Source: Gordonia lacunae | GTDB lineage: Bacteria; Actinomycetota; Actinomycetes; Mycobacteriales; Mycobacteriaceae | NCBI RefSeq assembly: GCF_002149015.1 | Contig: NZ_NGFO01000006.1 | Coordinates: forward strand, 163,150-227,149 | Direction of reading: 5' to 3' | DNA length: 64,000 nucleotides | Part shown: positions 1 through 8,457 of the stretch, in pieces | How positions within the stretch are numbered: position 1 is the stretch's first letter | How the letters are laid out: every line of letters starts with the position of its first letter | Position numbers and translations under genes: made by a program | The notes under the pieces: model-generated | Database searches by the model: none | Told to the model about the DNA's origin: nothing | The model's input: only the letters and a program-made list of their open reading frames with translations

Positions 1-1
1 C

Positions 2-295
2 ACCCCCTCGGCGAAGTCCCCCGGGTCGAGACCGGCCCCGAAGTCGCAGGCCGCGCCGGGGAGCCGACCGAAGCCGCGGACCAGCGGCGCTCCGGACCGG
101 CCGTCACCGACCTCGCGCTCGGCGGGTGCGTCCCGTTCCGCCTCGGGTGCCCAGCGTCCGACGGTCGCGGATCTGGGGGCCCCCGACCTCACACCGTCGG
201 ACGCCGCGCCGGCCACCCCGCGCCGCTCGGACATCCCGACCTACGAGTCGGCGACCGACATCCCACCGGCCGGAGTCGCCGACACCCGGTCCTGA
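2..295 (+). CDS. C-terminal fragment of a Pro/Ser/Ala-rich protein
   Basis: An open frame enters from the left edge and ends at TGA 293-295. The visible 97 residues are rich in Pro, Ser, Ala and Arg, with a more acidic end containing DLGAPDLTPSD and a terminal DTRS. No catalytic motif or membrane segment is visible. Such low-complexity tails are common on actinobacterial cell-envelope or regulatory proteins, but I do not recognise this one. It stops four bases before the convergent nucleosidase gene ends. Frame choice rests on the third-position GC pattern and on the clean stop between two genes. Confidence 0.45.
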   Translation, partial: TPSAKSPGSRPAPKSQAAPGSRPKPRTSGAPDRPSPTSRSAGASRSASGAQRPTVADLGAPDLTPSDAAPATPRRSDIPTYESATDIPPAGVADTRS

Positions 296-299
296 GACC

Positions 300-869
300 T
301 CAGCTCTCGAGGTTCAGTTCCAGCCACCGACCCAGACGCTGCGCCGCGGCGTCGACGAGTGCGGGCCACTCCATCGCACCCTCGTCGGCGTTGTCGGTGA
401 CCGCTTTGACCAGTCGGCAGGGCACCCCGAACTCAGCGCTCACATGCGCGACCGCGCAGCCCTCCATGTCGACGAGATGCGCGTGCTCCGCCAGTTCCCG
501 GCGACGAATCGGATCGGCGACGAAGGTGTCGCCGGAGGCGAGCACGGTGCCGTCGCCGCCGGGGAGGTCCCAGCGGTCGGTCATCTCGTAGCCCATCGCC
601 CGTAGCTCGGTGCTGCTGATGTCGTGCTCGAGCACCGTCGAGGGCAGGAAGAGGCCGAGTTCGGCGTCGCCGGTGACACCGTCGCGCAGGGCACCGGCCG
701 TGCCGATGTTGACGACCGCGGTGACCGGCGCGCCGCCGGCGAGTTCCCGGCTCAGTGCCAGCGTCGCCCGCACCTTGCCGATACCGGTCACGAGCACCCG
801 TGTCCCGGGCGGCACATGTCTGGCCTCGGCGCGCGTCGCGGAGACGACCAGGACACCGTGTCGGGGCAT
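300..869 (-). CDS. MTA/SAH-type purine nucleosidase
   Basis: A 189-residue protein of the nucleoside phosphorylase superfamily (PNP_UDP_1), likely hydrolysing methylthioadenosine, S-adenosylhomocysteine or a related nucleoside in the cytoplasm. The N-terminus has the strand-turn GVLVVSATRAEA and VTGIGKV; NIGTAGAL forms the phosphate/ribose loop; DMEGCAVAHVS matches the ribose-binding 'MEG' signature with its adjacent Ala; KAVTDNADEG carries the base-contacting Asp. It is shorter than the usual 230 residues, typical of the actinobacterial short form. ATG 869 is chosen; GTG 908, overlapping the upstream kinase stop, is an alternative. It is the last gene of an SDR-kinase-nucleosidase operon. 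Substrate is inferred only. Confidence 0.8.
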   Translation of the reverse strand: MPRHGVLVVSATRAEARHVPPGTRVLVTGIGKVRATLALSRELAGGAPVTAVVNIGTAGALRDGVTGDAELGLFLPSTVLEHDISSTELRAMGYEMTDRWDLPGGDGTVLASGDTFVADPIRRRELAEHAHLVDMEGCAVAHVSAEFGVPCRLVKAVTDNADEGAMEWPALVDAAAQRLGRWLELNLES

Positions 870-900
870 TCCGTTGCGAGTCACGCCGACGATTATCGCG

Positions 901-1698
901 TCACCCACGAGCGAGCGCCGCGGCCGCCCGCGCCGCCTGGCCCAGCGATGACCCGTATCCGGGACCGTGGCCGGCGGCGTGCACCGCGAGCGGGTGCAGT
1001 TGATGGACGTCGACGCGGTCCTGCCGACCGGAGTCGAGCGGGTGGACGTCCTCATAACCGTCGACGATCGCATCGAGGTGCGGACAGCCGAAGAGCGCGA
1101 GCATCGCGAGGTCGGTCTCCCGGTGACCGCCGTGCGCGGCCGGGTCGATCATCACGACACCCGCGGGAGTCCACATCACGTTGCCGTTCCAGAGGTCGCC
1201 GTGAATCCGCGCCGGTGCCTCGGCGTCGTCGAACACGCCCTCCGCGATGAGGGCACACGCGGCACGGACCGCATCCTCGTCGGCGGAGGTGAGATTGCCG
1301 GCCTCGCGGGCAGGGACGAGATACGGTTCCACCCGCTCGTTCGCGTAGAACTCGCCCCATGACCGGTGCTCGACCGAACTCAGCGGTCGTCGTCCGATGA
1401 AGAGCTGACCGGGGAACGGCGTGCCGTCCGGATCGGCAGGCGGAGAACCGAAGTGCGGGGCGCCGGCGTCGTGCATCCGAGCGAGCGCGGCCCCGAAGTC
1501 CCGTGCGGCCCCGGGCGTCGGGCGGCCGTACTCGAGCCGTTCCAGCTCGATGGCGTCTTCGACCACCGAGATCACCTGTACGACAGGGGCGCCCGCGTCG
1601 TCGAGCCAGCGTAGGCCGGCGGCCTCGGCCGCGAAGAAGTCGGGATGACCGCCCGGCGGGCCGCTGTCGCGCAGCGTCTTGACGAAGGTGGGGCTCAC
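901..1698 (-). CDS. Fructosamine kinase family protein
   Basis: A 265-residue cytoplasmic kinase of the fructosamine/ketosamine-3-kinase family, which phosphorylates sugar adducts on proteins so that they fall off (deglycation repair). The kinase catalytic loop HGDLWNGN is at residues 166-173 and the metal-binding 'IDP' (replacing DFG) at 184-186. The start GTG 1698 overlaps the stop of the upstream SDR in a GTGA arrangement, which decides the start and implies translational coupling. Family length is about 260-290, so it is complete. The next gene is the nucleosidase; a shared repair or salvage theme is possible but not shown. Confidence 0.85.
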   Translation of the reverse strand: MSPTFVKTLRDSGPPGGHPDFFAAEAAGLRWLDDAGAPVVQVISVVEDAIELERLEYGRPTPGAARDFGAALARMHDAGAPHFGSPPADPDGTPFPGQLFIGRRPLSSVEHRSWGEFYANERVEPYLVPAREAGNLTSADEDAVRAACALIAEGVFDDAEAPARIHGDLWNGNVMWTPAGVVMIDPAAHGGHRETDLAMLALFGCPHLDAIVDGYEDVHPLDSGRQDRVDVHQLHPLAVHAAGHGPGYGSSLGQAARAAAALARG

Positions 1699-2618
1699 CG
1701 GGGCGAGTGCTCGTCGGCCGCCCTCGCCTCGAGGCTCCGCGCGCTGACCCGGGCGAGCCGGTCGAAACGATCGTTGGCCACACGCATCGCGATCTCGTAG
1801 GGCAGCGCGAACTTTCGCGCCCACCAGTATCCGAAGCGGATGTCGAACGAGGTGTAGACCAGGAAGCGGTTCTTGCGGACGCCCTTCAGGATCGCCGCCG
1901 CCGCGACATCCGGCGACACCGCGACCTTGTGAAAGCCGTTGATGGCGGCCTTGATCCGCGGGTTCTCGCGGTCGACGCCGACGATCTCGACGGAGTCCAC
2001 CAGTGGCGTGTCGACACCGCCCGGGCACACCAGCGAGACCCCGATACCGTGGCGCCGCAGATCGAATCGCAGCACCTCGGACACCCCGCGCAGACCGAAC
2101 TTGCTGGCACTGTAGGCAGCGTGCCACGGCAGGGCCAGGAGTCCGGCGGCCGACGACACGTTGACGATGTGCCCGCCGCGGCCCCGCCGGATCATCTGCG
2201 GCACAAAGCTTTCGATGATGTGAATCGGGCCCATCAGATTGACGTCGACCAGCTTTCGCCAGTGGCGGTGTTCGAGATTCTCGACCGTCCCCCACGCCGA
2301 GATGCCGGCGATGTTCATCACCACATCCATCACCCCGACCTCGGCGTCGACCTGCCGCGCGAACCCGGCCACCCAGTCGAAGTCCGAGACGTCGCCCGCG
2401 ACGTGGTAGAGAACCGTTCCGTCGGCCGCGGTGATGGCCGCGACGACGTCGTCGAGCGGGTCGGCGTGGAGGTCGGTGAGCACCAGTTCGGCGCCCCGGG
2501 CGGCGGCGGCCTGGGCGGTGGCCCTGCCGATTCCGCTCGCGGCACCGGTGATGAGCACCTTGCGGCCGCGCAGCGACGGCACCGGGGTGTCCATGAACAG
2601 CAGCTCTCTGAGACCCAT
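1695..2618 (-). CDS. Short-chain dehydrogenase/reductase
   Basis: A 307-residue classical SDR. The cofactor loop TGAASGIG is near residues 24-31, the NNAG-equivalent reads MNIAG, the catalytic Ser lies in VNVSSAAG and the YxxxK pair in YSASK. An Asp after the second strand (LTDLHAD) suggests NAD preference. The extended C-terminus (WWARKFALPYEIAMRV) resembles mycobacterial SDRs acting on lipids or long alcohols. It opens the three-gene operon with the fructosamine kinase and nucleosidase. The start is ATG 2618; ATG 2594 is an alternative that still keeps the whole fold. The substrate cannot be told from sequence. Confidence 0.85.
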   Translation of the reverse strand: MGLRELLFMDTPVPSLRGRKVLITGAASGIGRATAQAAAARGAELVLTDLHADPLDDVVAAITAADGTVLYHVAGDVSDFDWVAGFARQVDAEVGVMDVVMNIAGISAWGTVENLEHRHWRKLVDVNLMGPIHIIESFVPQMIRRGRGGHIVNVSSAAGLLALPWHAAYSASKFGLRGVSEVLRFDLRRHGIGVSLVCPGGVDTPLVDSVEIVGVDRENPRIKAAINGFHKVAVSPDVAAAAILKGVRKNRFLVYTSFDIRFGYWWARKFALPYEIAMRVANDRFDRLARVSARSLEARAADEHSPR

Positions 2619-2632
2619 GACGCGAGGTTAGC

Positions 2633-2648
2633 CGTCCGCCGCGGCGGA
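2633..2648. other. 16-bp perfect palindrome between two genes
   Basis: GTCCGCCG followed directly by its reverse complement lies 15 bp upstream of the SDR start and 60 bp downstream of the amidase stop, both on the minus strand. It could be a weak terminator stem or an operator for the SDR operon. There is no T-run, so terminator function is uncertain. Confidence 0.3.
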
Positions 2649-2707
2649 CCTCAGCCGATCGGCGGATCAGCAGGTCGGTCTCGGCCGCTCGGCCCGGCCG
2701 CGGACAC

Positions 2708-3730
2708 TCAGCCGATCGGGAGCTTCCCGTCGAACAGTCCGTAGACGATGGTCAGCATCGCCTTGAGTACCTGAGCGGACACGTCTTGGCCCTGCGTCAT
2801 CAGGAGCCGCGCCACGGCTTCGGGGTCTTCGGTGGCGAGGAGTTGCTCGACGAACGGGATGATCGAGGACAGCCCGCTCGCGTCGTCGGTCGGCGCGGAC
2901 GGCGCCGGCCCGGCTCCCGTGGCCGCGTTCCCGTTGACGTAGTTCAGGATGCCGTCGGTGATGGCCATGGCGTACTTGACCTGACCGTCGCGCCCGGCGA
3001 GTGCCTTCGCCTCTCCCGGGTTGGCGAGGTTGCCCATCTCGATGAACACCGCGGGCACCTTGGTCAGGTTCACCGCCGCGATGTCGGAACGGGTCTGGAT
3101 GCCGTCGCGGACGCCGGCATAGTTCGCCGACGGGAACCCGGCCTTGACGAAGGCGTCCCGCATCGTCGTGGAGGCCTTGCGTCCCTCGCCGGACTGCACG
3201 CGATCGACGGTGGCGTCCGGTACCGGGAGCGACGGCACGATCATGTGGAAGCCCTTCTTGGACTCGTCGGCTCCGCGCGCTGTCGAATCGGCGTGCAGGC
3301 TGACCGCGACCGCGGCACCGGAGCGACTGGCCGCGGCGGCACGTTCGTCCACGCAGCCGCCCCACCCGGTGTCGTCCGGACGGCTGAGGACCACGCGTGC
3401 CCCTTGGCTCTCGAGACCTGCTTTGACGAGCTGTCCGATCTGCCAGTTGACGGTGTGCTCCTGGGCGCCGTTGACCCCGGTGGCGCCGCTGGTCTGACAG
3501 TCCTTCTTGCCCCCACGGCCGTCGGGCACCTGCGCTCTCAGGTCGTGGCCGGCCGCCGAGGCCTGATGGCCCGGGTCGAGGAAGACCGTCTTTCCCGCGA
3601 GGGCGGTGCCACGGGCAGGGGCCGCGTCAGCGGTCGGCGCGAACAGGTTCGACGCCACCACCGTCGAGGTGGCCGCGACCACCGCGAACGCGATCGAGGT
3701 CAGGCGTTGTGTTGTCGTCTTTCGGAACAT
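2708..3730 (-). CDS. N-acetylmuramoyl-L-alanine amidase (Rv3717-like)
   Basis: A 340-residue secreted zinc amidase of the Amidase_3 fold that cuts the lactyl-peptide bond of peptidoglycan. A signal peptide covers about residues 1-36 (basic MFRKTTTQR, hydrophobic core, ADA-AP cleavage region). Zinc ligands are His55 in DPGH, Glu91 in QEH and His146 in SLHAD; the catalytic Glu231 lies in FIEMGN. Cys78 and Cys126 could form the disulfide known in the mycobacterial enzyme. The C-terminal 80 residues are an Ala/Pro linker and a short amphipathic tail. It stands alone between the SDR operon and cobW. It closely resembles M. tuberculosis Rv3717 (Ami1), which acts at cell separation. Confidence 0.9.
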   Translation of the reverse strand: MFRKTTTQRLTSIAFAVVAATSTVVASNLFAPTADAAPARGTALAGKTVFLDPGHQASAAGHDLRAQVPDGRGGKKDCQTSGATGVNGAQEHTVNWQIGQLVKAGLESQGARVVLSRPDDTGWGGCVDERAAAASRSGAAVAVSLHADSTARGADESKKGFHMIVPSLPVPDATVDRVQSGEGRKASTTMRDAFVKAGFPSANYAGVRDGIQTRSDIAAVNLTKVPAVFIEMGNLANPGEAKALAGRDGQVKYAMAITDGILNYVNGNAATGAGPAPSAPTDDASGLSSIIPFVEQLLATEDPEAVARLLMTQGQDVSAQVLKAMLTIVYGLFDGKLPIG

Positions 3731-3940
3731 GTTCTGTCGAGGCCGCGACGCACGCAGGGTGCGCTCGTCACTTGCCTCACTCCCTCCCGTTGAGTACCAC
3801 TGGTCACACTGGTCACAGACTTAACAGTGAAACAAACGAACCGCGGAATCCGAAATGGTCGTCCTGGCACGACGGGATTTCGTTAGGGAGATGTGACATC
3901 CGGACCGGCGTGTCCGTCGAGTGGCGGCCAGTCGGCCCGG

Positions 3941-5002
3941 TCACTCCGCGAGGTGGCGCAAGACGCCGAGGATGCCGTTCTCGTCGACGGCATCCGTCGG
4001 GCGGGCGACCGCGGCCTCGAGTTCGGCATGGACAGCCGCCACGTCGAGGCCGCGCCCGATCGCGACCACTTCGGTGGCCGGGCGACGGTCTCCCCACGGC
4101 TCCCGCAGCACACGGACGAACCCGCCCACACCGTGTACGACGAACCGCTGACGGTGCCGCGGCACATCGAAATGGACGATCCCCTTGATCCGGAAACAAC
4201 CATCCGGCGGCCGTTCGAGGAATCGGGCAAGGCGACGCGGGTCCATCGGCCGGTCACTCGAGAACGACACCGACTCATACGCCGCGTGCAGATGCTCGTG
4301 GTGGTCGTGACCGGCGTCCTCCTCCAGTAACAGCTCGTCGAGGGTCATCTGACCGGGACGAGCCTGGTCGACCTCGCGCTGCGCGACGTCGAACAGCAGC
4401 TCCGGATCGATCGCGGCATTCCGGGTCACCACTCGCGGCGCCGTCGCATTGAGCTGTGCGACAAGCGCTTCGACGGCGCGTCGGGATTCATCCGGGATCA
4501 GGTCGACCTTGTTGACGAGGACGAGATCGGCGATCGCGACGTGCGCGTCCAGTTCCGGGTGCGAGCGGCGCACCTGCTCGAGGTGAGCCGCGTCGACGAC
4601 GTACACGAGTCCGCCGTAGCGGAGTCGTGCGTCGGCCACCGACGTCACCATGCGGATGAGCGACTTGGGTTCGGCGATCCCGCTGGCCTCGATGACGATG
4701 GCGTCGAGGCCCACGCTCGGCCGGACCAGTGAGGTCAACGCGTCGGCGAGGCCATCCGCGTCGACGGTGCAGCACATGCACCCGTTGCCGAGGCTGACCG
4801 TGCCGTCGGCCTGCGCCGAGACCAGCAGCGCGTCGATGTTGACCTTGCCGAAGTCGTTGACCAGTACGCCGAGGCGCGTGCCGGCAGCCCCGGCGGACCG
4901 CAGCAGATGGTTGAGCAACGTCGTCTTGCCCGAGCCGAGGTATCCGGCCACCACGACGACCGGGACCGGACCGCGACGGTCGGATGTCCTCGCGGTGCTC
5001 AT
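3941..5002 (-). CDS. CobW/COG0523-family metallochaperone GTPase
   Basis: A 353-residue G3E P-loop GTPase that probably delivers a divalent metal, usually zinc, to client proteins. Walker A GYLGSGKT is at residues 20-27, the metal-binding CxCC (GCMCC) at 74-78, and NKVD at 164-167. A His/Asp-rich stretch (GHDHHEHLH, 231-239) separates the GTPase from the CobW C-terminal domain. ATG 5002 overlaps the TrhO stop as ATGA, so the two are translationally coupled. No Zur box was recognised upstream. The client is unknown; a role supporting TrhO, whose tail has paired Cys residues, is an inference from the coupling. Confidence 0.88.
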   Translation of the reverse strand: MSTARTSDRRGPVPVVVVAGYLGSGKTTLLNHLLRSAGAAGTRLGVLVNDFGKVNIDALLVSAQADGTVSLGNGCMCCTVDADGLADALTSLVRPSVGLDAIVIEASGIAEPKSLIRMVTSVADARLRYGGLVYVVDAAHLEQVRRSHPELDAHVAIADLVLVNKVDLIPDESRRAVEALVAQLNATAPRVVTRNAAIDPELLFDVAQREVDQARPGQMTLDELLLEEDAGHDHHEHLHAAYESVSFSSDRPMDPRRLARFLERPPDGCFRIKGIVHFDVPRHRQRFVVHGVGGFVRVLREPWGDRRPATEVVAIGRGLDVAAVHAELEAAVARPTDAVDENGILGVLRHLAE

Positions 5003-5859
5003 TCGCGGCTTTCGGGTCCCAGGCAGTCCGGACAGATGACGGCGAGGTCGCGTCCGTCCCGATCGGGATGGTTGGCGACGTTGCTCGTCGGGTGGCCGCA
5101 GTCGACGCACCGGCCGAGTACCTGCGCGTGATCGGAGAACTCCACGCCCATCCGGTCGTCGAAGACGTACAGCGATCCCTGCCACAGCCCGTCGTCGCCG
5201 TAGCGCTCGCCGTACCGCACGATTCCACCGTCGAGCTGGTAGACCTCGGCGAAGCCCCGGTGCCGCATGACCGTGGAGAGGACCTCGCAGCGGACCCCGC
5301 CCGTGCAGTAGGTGACGATCGGCCGGTCCTTGAGGTGATCGAAGGCGCCGCTCTCGATCAGTGGCACGAAGTCCCGGGTGGTGCGCGCCTTGGTCGTGAC
5401 CGCGCCGGCAAATCGTCCGACCTGTGCCTCGATCTCGTTGCGCCCGTCGAAGAAGACCACGTCGTCACCGCGGGCGTCCACGAGCTCGTGCACCTGCTCC
5501 GGAGTCAATCGTGTCCCCGTGCCGACCACGCCGTTCTCGTCGACCTCGATCTCGTCGGGGACCCCGAAGGTCACGATCTCCGGGCGGACGCGCACGCTGA
5601 GCCGCGGGAAGTCCCGGCCGGTGCCGTCGGACCACTTGATGTCCGCTCCGGCGAACCCGGGGTACGCGCGGGTCGTCCTGACGTAGCGTTTGACCGCGGC
5701 GATGTCGCCACCGACGGTGCTGTTGATCCCGTGGCGTGACACGATGATCCTGCCCCGGACCCCGAGCGACTCGCACACCGCCAGCTGCCACAACCGGATG
5801 GCCTCGGGATCGGGCAGTGGGACGAAGACGTAGAACAGAACGATCTTGGGGGTCGGCAC
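4999..5859 (-). CDS. trhO: tRNA uridine hydroxylase, rhodanese-type
   Basis: A 286-residue UPF0176/TrhO (YceA) protein. The family uses O2 to hydroxylate U34 of certain tRNAs at the wobble position. An acylphosphatase-like N-domain (residues 1-95) is followed by a rhodanese domain with the active-site loop CTGGVRCE starting at Cys185. The C-terminal tail carries CVDC and CPDC pairs plus His residues that look metal-binding. The GTG start at 5859 gives the conserved opening [11 protein letters not shown]. It is the first gene of a pair with the CobW GTPase. A TACCCT box six bases before the GTG suggests a leaderless message. Confidence 0.9.
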   Translation of the reverse strand: MPTPKIVLFYVFVPLPDPEAIRLWQLAVCESLGVRGRIIVSRHGINSTVGGDIAAVKRYVRTTRAYPGFAGADIKWSDGTGRDFPRLSVRVRPEIVTFGVPDEIEVDENGVVGTGTRLTPEQVHELVDARGDDVVFFDGRNEIEAQVGRFAGAVTTKARTTRDFVPLIESGAFDHLKDRPIVTYCTGGVRCEVLSTVMRHRGFAEVYQLDGGIVRYGERYGDDGLWQGSLYVFDDRMGVEFSDHAQVLGRCVDCGHPTSNVANHPDRDGRDLAVICPDCLGPESRE

Positions 5860-5871
5860 AGTGCAAGGGTA
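5860..5871 (-). promoter_or_regulatory. Putative -10 box for a leaderless trhO transcript
   Basis: On the minus strand TACCCT (5871-5866) fits TAnnnT and is followed by six bases and then the GTG start of trhO. This spacing would put the transcription start on the GTG itself, a common arrangement in actinobacteria. The box lies inside the first codons of the divergent lipoprotein gene. Confidence 0.3.
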
Positions 5872-6757
5872 CGGAAATCGGCGACCCCGCCCCGAATCCA
5901 CATCGGGGTCCCGCGACCGCCGATTCCTGCGCGTGATCTGCGCAACCGCGGCAATCGGGACGCTGTCCGTTTCGGTCGCGCTCGCCGGGTGCTCATTGCC
6001 GTCCGAGTCGGGTCCCTCTCGAATCGTCATTCCGCCCACCGACGAGTTGTCGACGGTGACCGAGACAGAGTCCTCGTCGACGACGTCGACAACCGGTGAG
6101 GACTCGGCACAGAATCTGCCCGAATGGACGATCGGGCGAGTGGTCGCGATGGCCCCACGCGTCGACAATTCGCGTTTCCATCAGGGCTCGGTGACCGAGG
6201 ACTCTCCGCTGCAGGACTCATCCGGCTTCCATTTCTCCACACCGGACCGCGCGGTGAATTGTTCCACCGGCACCAACGGCTCCTCGACACTCGCCTGCCG
6301 CATCGACGACGAGCAGGGCGACGACTCTCCGGCGCGACCTCCCTCGTCCGTCCCGGCGGCCTGCGACTGGGAGCGGGATCTCGCCCTCCTGGGACCGGAC
6401 GGGCCGCAGCGCGGTGCATGCGCCAATCGATATCCGGTTCTCTATCGGAGTTCGATTGTGGACTTCGGCCGGACTATTTCGATATCGCGCTTTTCTTGCC
6501 TCGTTGAGACCGTGGGGATGTTTTGTCTCGAATCGAGATCCAAATCAGGATTCGCAATCACACCGAACGGTTACCAAACGATCTATGCGGCAGATCGAGC
6601 TCCCGAATCGCTGGTGAGCGTGTCCCCCGAGGAATCGGACGAATCGTCGCGCCGGACTGCGGGGGCAGACGCCACGACCGCGACCACAGCGTCATCGAAC
6701 CGGACCGCCACTCCGCGTAACCCGACGCCGAGTACCAGCACCGAGCCAACTCGTTAA
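5861..6757 (+). CDS. Predicted secreted lipoprotein, function unknown
   Basis: About 298 residues with an N-terminal basic stretch (SRDRRFLR), a hydrophobic helix and a lipobox ALAGC, so it should be lipid-anchored to the outer face of the plasma membrane. A Ser/Thr/Glu-rich linker follows. The central part ([13 protein letters not shown] ... LACRI ... CANRY ... FSCLV ... FCLES) has evenly spaced Cys and resembles small exported proteins of mycolata that carry an 'F.SPSGN..C' motif. The tail is Thr/Ser-rich. GTG 5861 is the most plausible start, only one base from the divergent trhO start; a start further in would shorten the n-region. Base composition near 6420-6600 is lower in GC than its surroundings. 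Confidence 0.65.
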   Translation: MQGYGNRRPRPESTSGSRDRRFLRVICATAAIGTLSVSVALAGCSLPSESGPSRIVIPPTDELSTVTETESSSTTSTTGEDSAQNLPEWTIGRVVAMAPRVDNSRFHQGSVTEDSPLQDSSGFHFSTPDRAVNCSTGTNGSSTLACRIDDEQGDDSPARPPSSVPAACDWERDLALLGPDGPQRGACANRYPVLYRSSIVDFGRTISISRFSCLVETVGMFCLESRSKSGFAITPNGYQTIYAADRAPESLVSVSPEESDESSRRTAGADATTATTASSNRTATPRNPTPSTSTEPTR

Positions 6758-6948
6758 CAATCGGCCGTGTCTCGACTTCCCTAATGCTATTCAATGATTT
6801 ATGGTCTAGGCGGGGGTTCTCAGCAAGTACTCATGGTTTGAGTCTAAGCTGTGCACAGTTGGAATAGATCAAAACGGGGGGACGCAGGTTTCGATGCCTC
6901 GCGCGTCCGTCTTGGTCGGATGACACAATTCGAGGGGACAAGCATTTC

Positions 6949-7293
6949 ATGGCGAAAAAGGAAATCGTTCAGGTCATCGACGATCTCGACGGCAAGGTAC
7001 TGGATCAGTACGAAACCGTCCGGTGGTCGCTCGACGGAAAGAACTATGAGTTCGACACCTCGTCGAAGCATGCGCAGCAATTCCGCGATTCGCTGTCGAA
7101 GTACCTCGACATCTCCCGTCAGACCGGCCGTGTGACCAAGCGCGCGACCACGGCTTCGACGGCGACCGGGGGCGGCCGCAACAAGGAGACCACCAAGGCG
7201 ATCCGCGAGTGGGCCATCAAAGAAGGCTACGAACTCAGCGATCGCGGACGTATCCCGCAGAGCATCATCGAGGCCTTCGAGGCCGCACACTGA
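6949..7293 (+). CDS. lsr2: Lsr2 nucleoid-associated protein
   Basis: A 114-residue xenogeneic silencer, the actinobacterial counterpart of H-NS. The N-terminal oligomerisation domain (about 1-60, with KKEIVQVIDDLDGK) is joined by a Thr/Gly linker to the DNA-binding domain. That domain has the AT-hook-like RGR at residues 99-101, in the context LSDRGRIPQSI. It binds AT-rich minor groove and represses acquired or stress genes. The preceding 190 bp are markedly AT-rich for this genome, which fits the autoregulation known for lsr2. A GAGGGG sequence 12 bp before the ATG may be the ribosome site. A strong hairpin follows the gene. Confidence 0.97.
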   Translation: MAKKEIVQVIDDLDGKVLDQYETVRWSLDGKNYEFDTSSKHAQQFRDSLSKYLDISRQTGRVTKRATTASTATGGGRNKETTKAIREWAIKEGYELSDRGRIPQSIIEAFEAAH

Positions 7294-7325
7294 CCGGTCA
7301 GACCTGACCGTCACCGAACACGAGA

Positions 7326-7363
7326 CCCACTGCCCGGCCGCTCTTCGCGCGCCGGGCAGTGGG
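7326..7363 (+). terminator. Hairpin terminator after lsr2
   Basis: A 13-bp perfect stem (CCCACTGCCCGGC and its complement) with a 12-base loop lies 33 bp after the lsr2 stop. There is no long T-run, as is usual in actinobacteria. The right arm ends 20 bp before the next gene. Confidence 0.7.
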
Positions 7364-7383
7364 CGTTGAGAGGACTGTTCACC

Positions 7384-8430
7384 ATGAGGTCCTTCACCCC
7401 ACTGTCGGCCCCGGTCGACCCGGTGCGGGCACTCGAACGCATCTCGTGGCTGCTCGAGCGTCGCCGCGAGAGCACCTACCGCGTCGAGGCCTTTCGCCGC
7501 GCCGGACAGGCGGCGGCCGGGCTGGACCCGTCCGAGTTGCGGGCGCGAGCGGCCGCCGGCACTCTGACCGCGATCAAGGGTATCGGCAAGACCACAGCGG
7601 CCGTCATCGGCGAGGCTGCCGACGGCGAGCTACCGGGATACCTCGCGCGGCTGCAGAGCGAGGACCCGCCCACCGGCCCCGATGATGCCGCCGGTCTCGT
7701 CGAGGCCGTGGTCGGGGACCTGCACGCCCACACCGACTGGAGCGACGGCGGGGCGCCGATCGACGAGATGGCCGCCGCCGCGGAGGCCTCCGGTCATGAC
7801 TGGCTCGCCATCACCGACCATTCGCCGCGCCTCACGGTCGCGAACGGGCTGAGCGCGGAACGGCTCGCCGCCCAGATCAAGGCGATCGATGCCTGGAACT
7901 CCGCTCATGCCAGCACTTTTCATCTTTTCCGTGGGATCGAGATCGACATCCTCGACGACGGCGCGCTCGATCAGACCGACGAGATGATCTCGCGGCTCGA
8001 CGTCGTGACCGCGTCGGTGCATTCCCATCTGCGGATGGCGCACGCTGCGATGACCTCCCGGTTGGTCGCCGCGGTTTCCGACCCCCGGGTACACGTCCTC
8101 GGTCACTGCACGGGACGTCGGGTGTTGAGCGGCCGCGGCCACCGCCCGCCCTCGACCTTCGACGCCGAAGCCGTGTTCGCCGCGTGCGCCGCCCACGACA
8201 CCGTCGTCGAGATCAACTCTCGTCCGGAGCGGGTCGACCCGCCCGACGAGTTGATCGATATCGCCCGGGACGCCGGTTGTCTGTTCGCGATCGACTCCGA
8301 CGCGCACGCACCCGGACAACTCGACTTCAAGATCCTCGGCGCACGCCGGGCCGCGGCGCGCGGTATCGACCCGGACCGGATCGTCACGACCTGGTCGTCG
8401 GAGCGGTTGTCGGAGTGGCTCTCCCGATGA
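7384..8430 (+). CDS. PHP-domain phosphoesterase with N-terminal helix-hairpin-helix domain
   Basis: A 348-residue protein with two parts. Residues 11-90 form the 8-kDa helix-hairpin-helix domain of X-family DNA polymerases (IKGIGKTTAAVI, then a 'GELPGYL' turn). Residues 108-348 are a PHP domain with DLHAHTDWSDG (metal ligands His114, His116), ITDHS, HSHLR, LGHCTGR, and DSDAH near the end. PolX proteins have a nucleotidyltransferase core between these two modules; here it is absent, so it cannot be a polymerase. A 3'-phosphoesterase or exonuclease role in repair is likely. ATG 7384 is preferred over TTG 7366 because GAGAGGA precedes it at good spacing. Confidence 0.85.
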   Translation: MRSFTPLSAPVDPVRALERISWLLERRRESTYRVEAFRRAGQAAAGLDPSELRARAAAGTLTAIKGIGKTTAAVIGEAADGELPGYLARLQSEDPPTGPDDAAGLVEAVVGDLHAHTDWSDGGAPIDEMAAAAEASGHDWLAITDHSPRLTVANGLSAERLAAQIKAIDAWNSAHASTFHLFRGIEIDILDDGALDQTDEMISRLDVVTASVHSHLRMAHAAMTSRLVAAVSDPRVHVLGHCTGRRVLSGRGHRPPSTFDAEAVFAACAAHDTVVEINSRPERVDPPDELIDIARDAGCLFAIDSDAHAPGQLDFKILGARRAAARGIDPDRIVTTWSSERLSEWLSR

Positions 8431-8457
8431 CCGGGTGATCAGCGGGCAGGCAGGATG

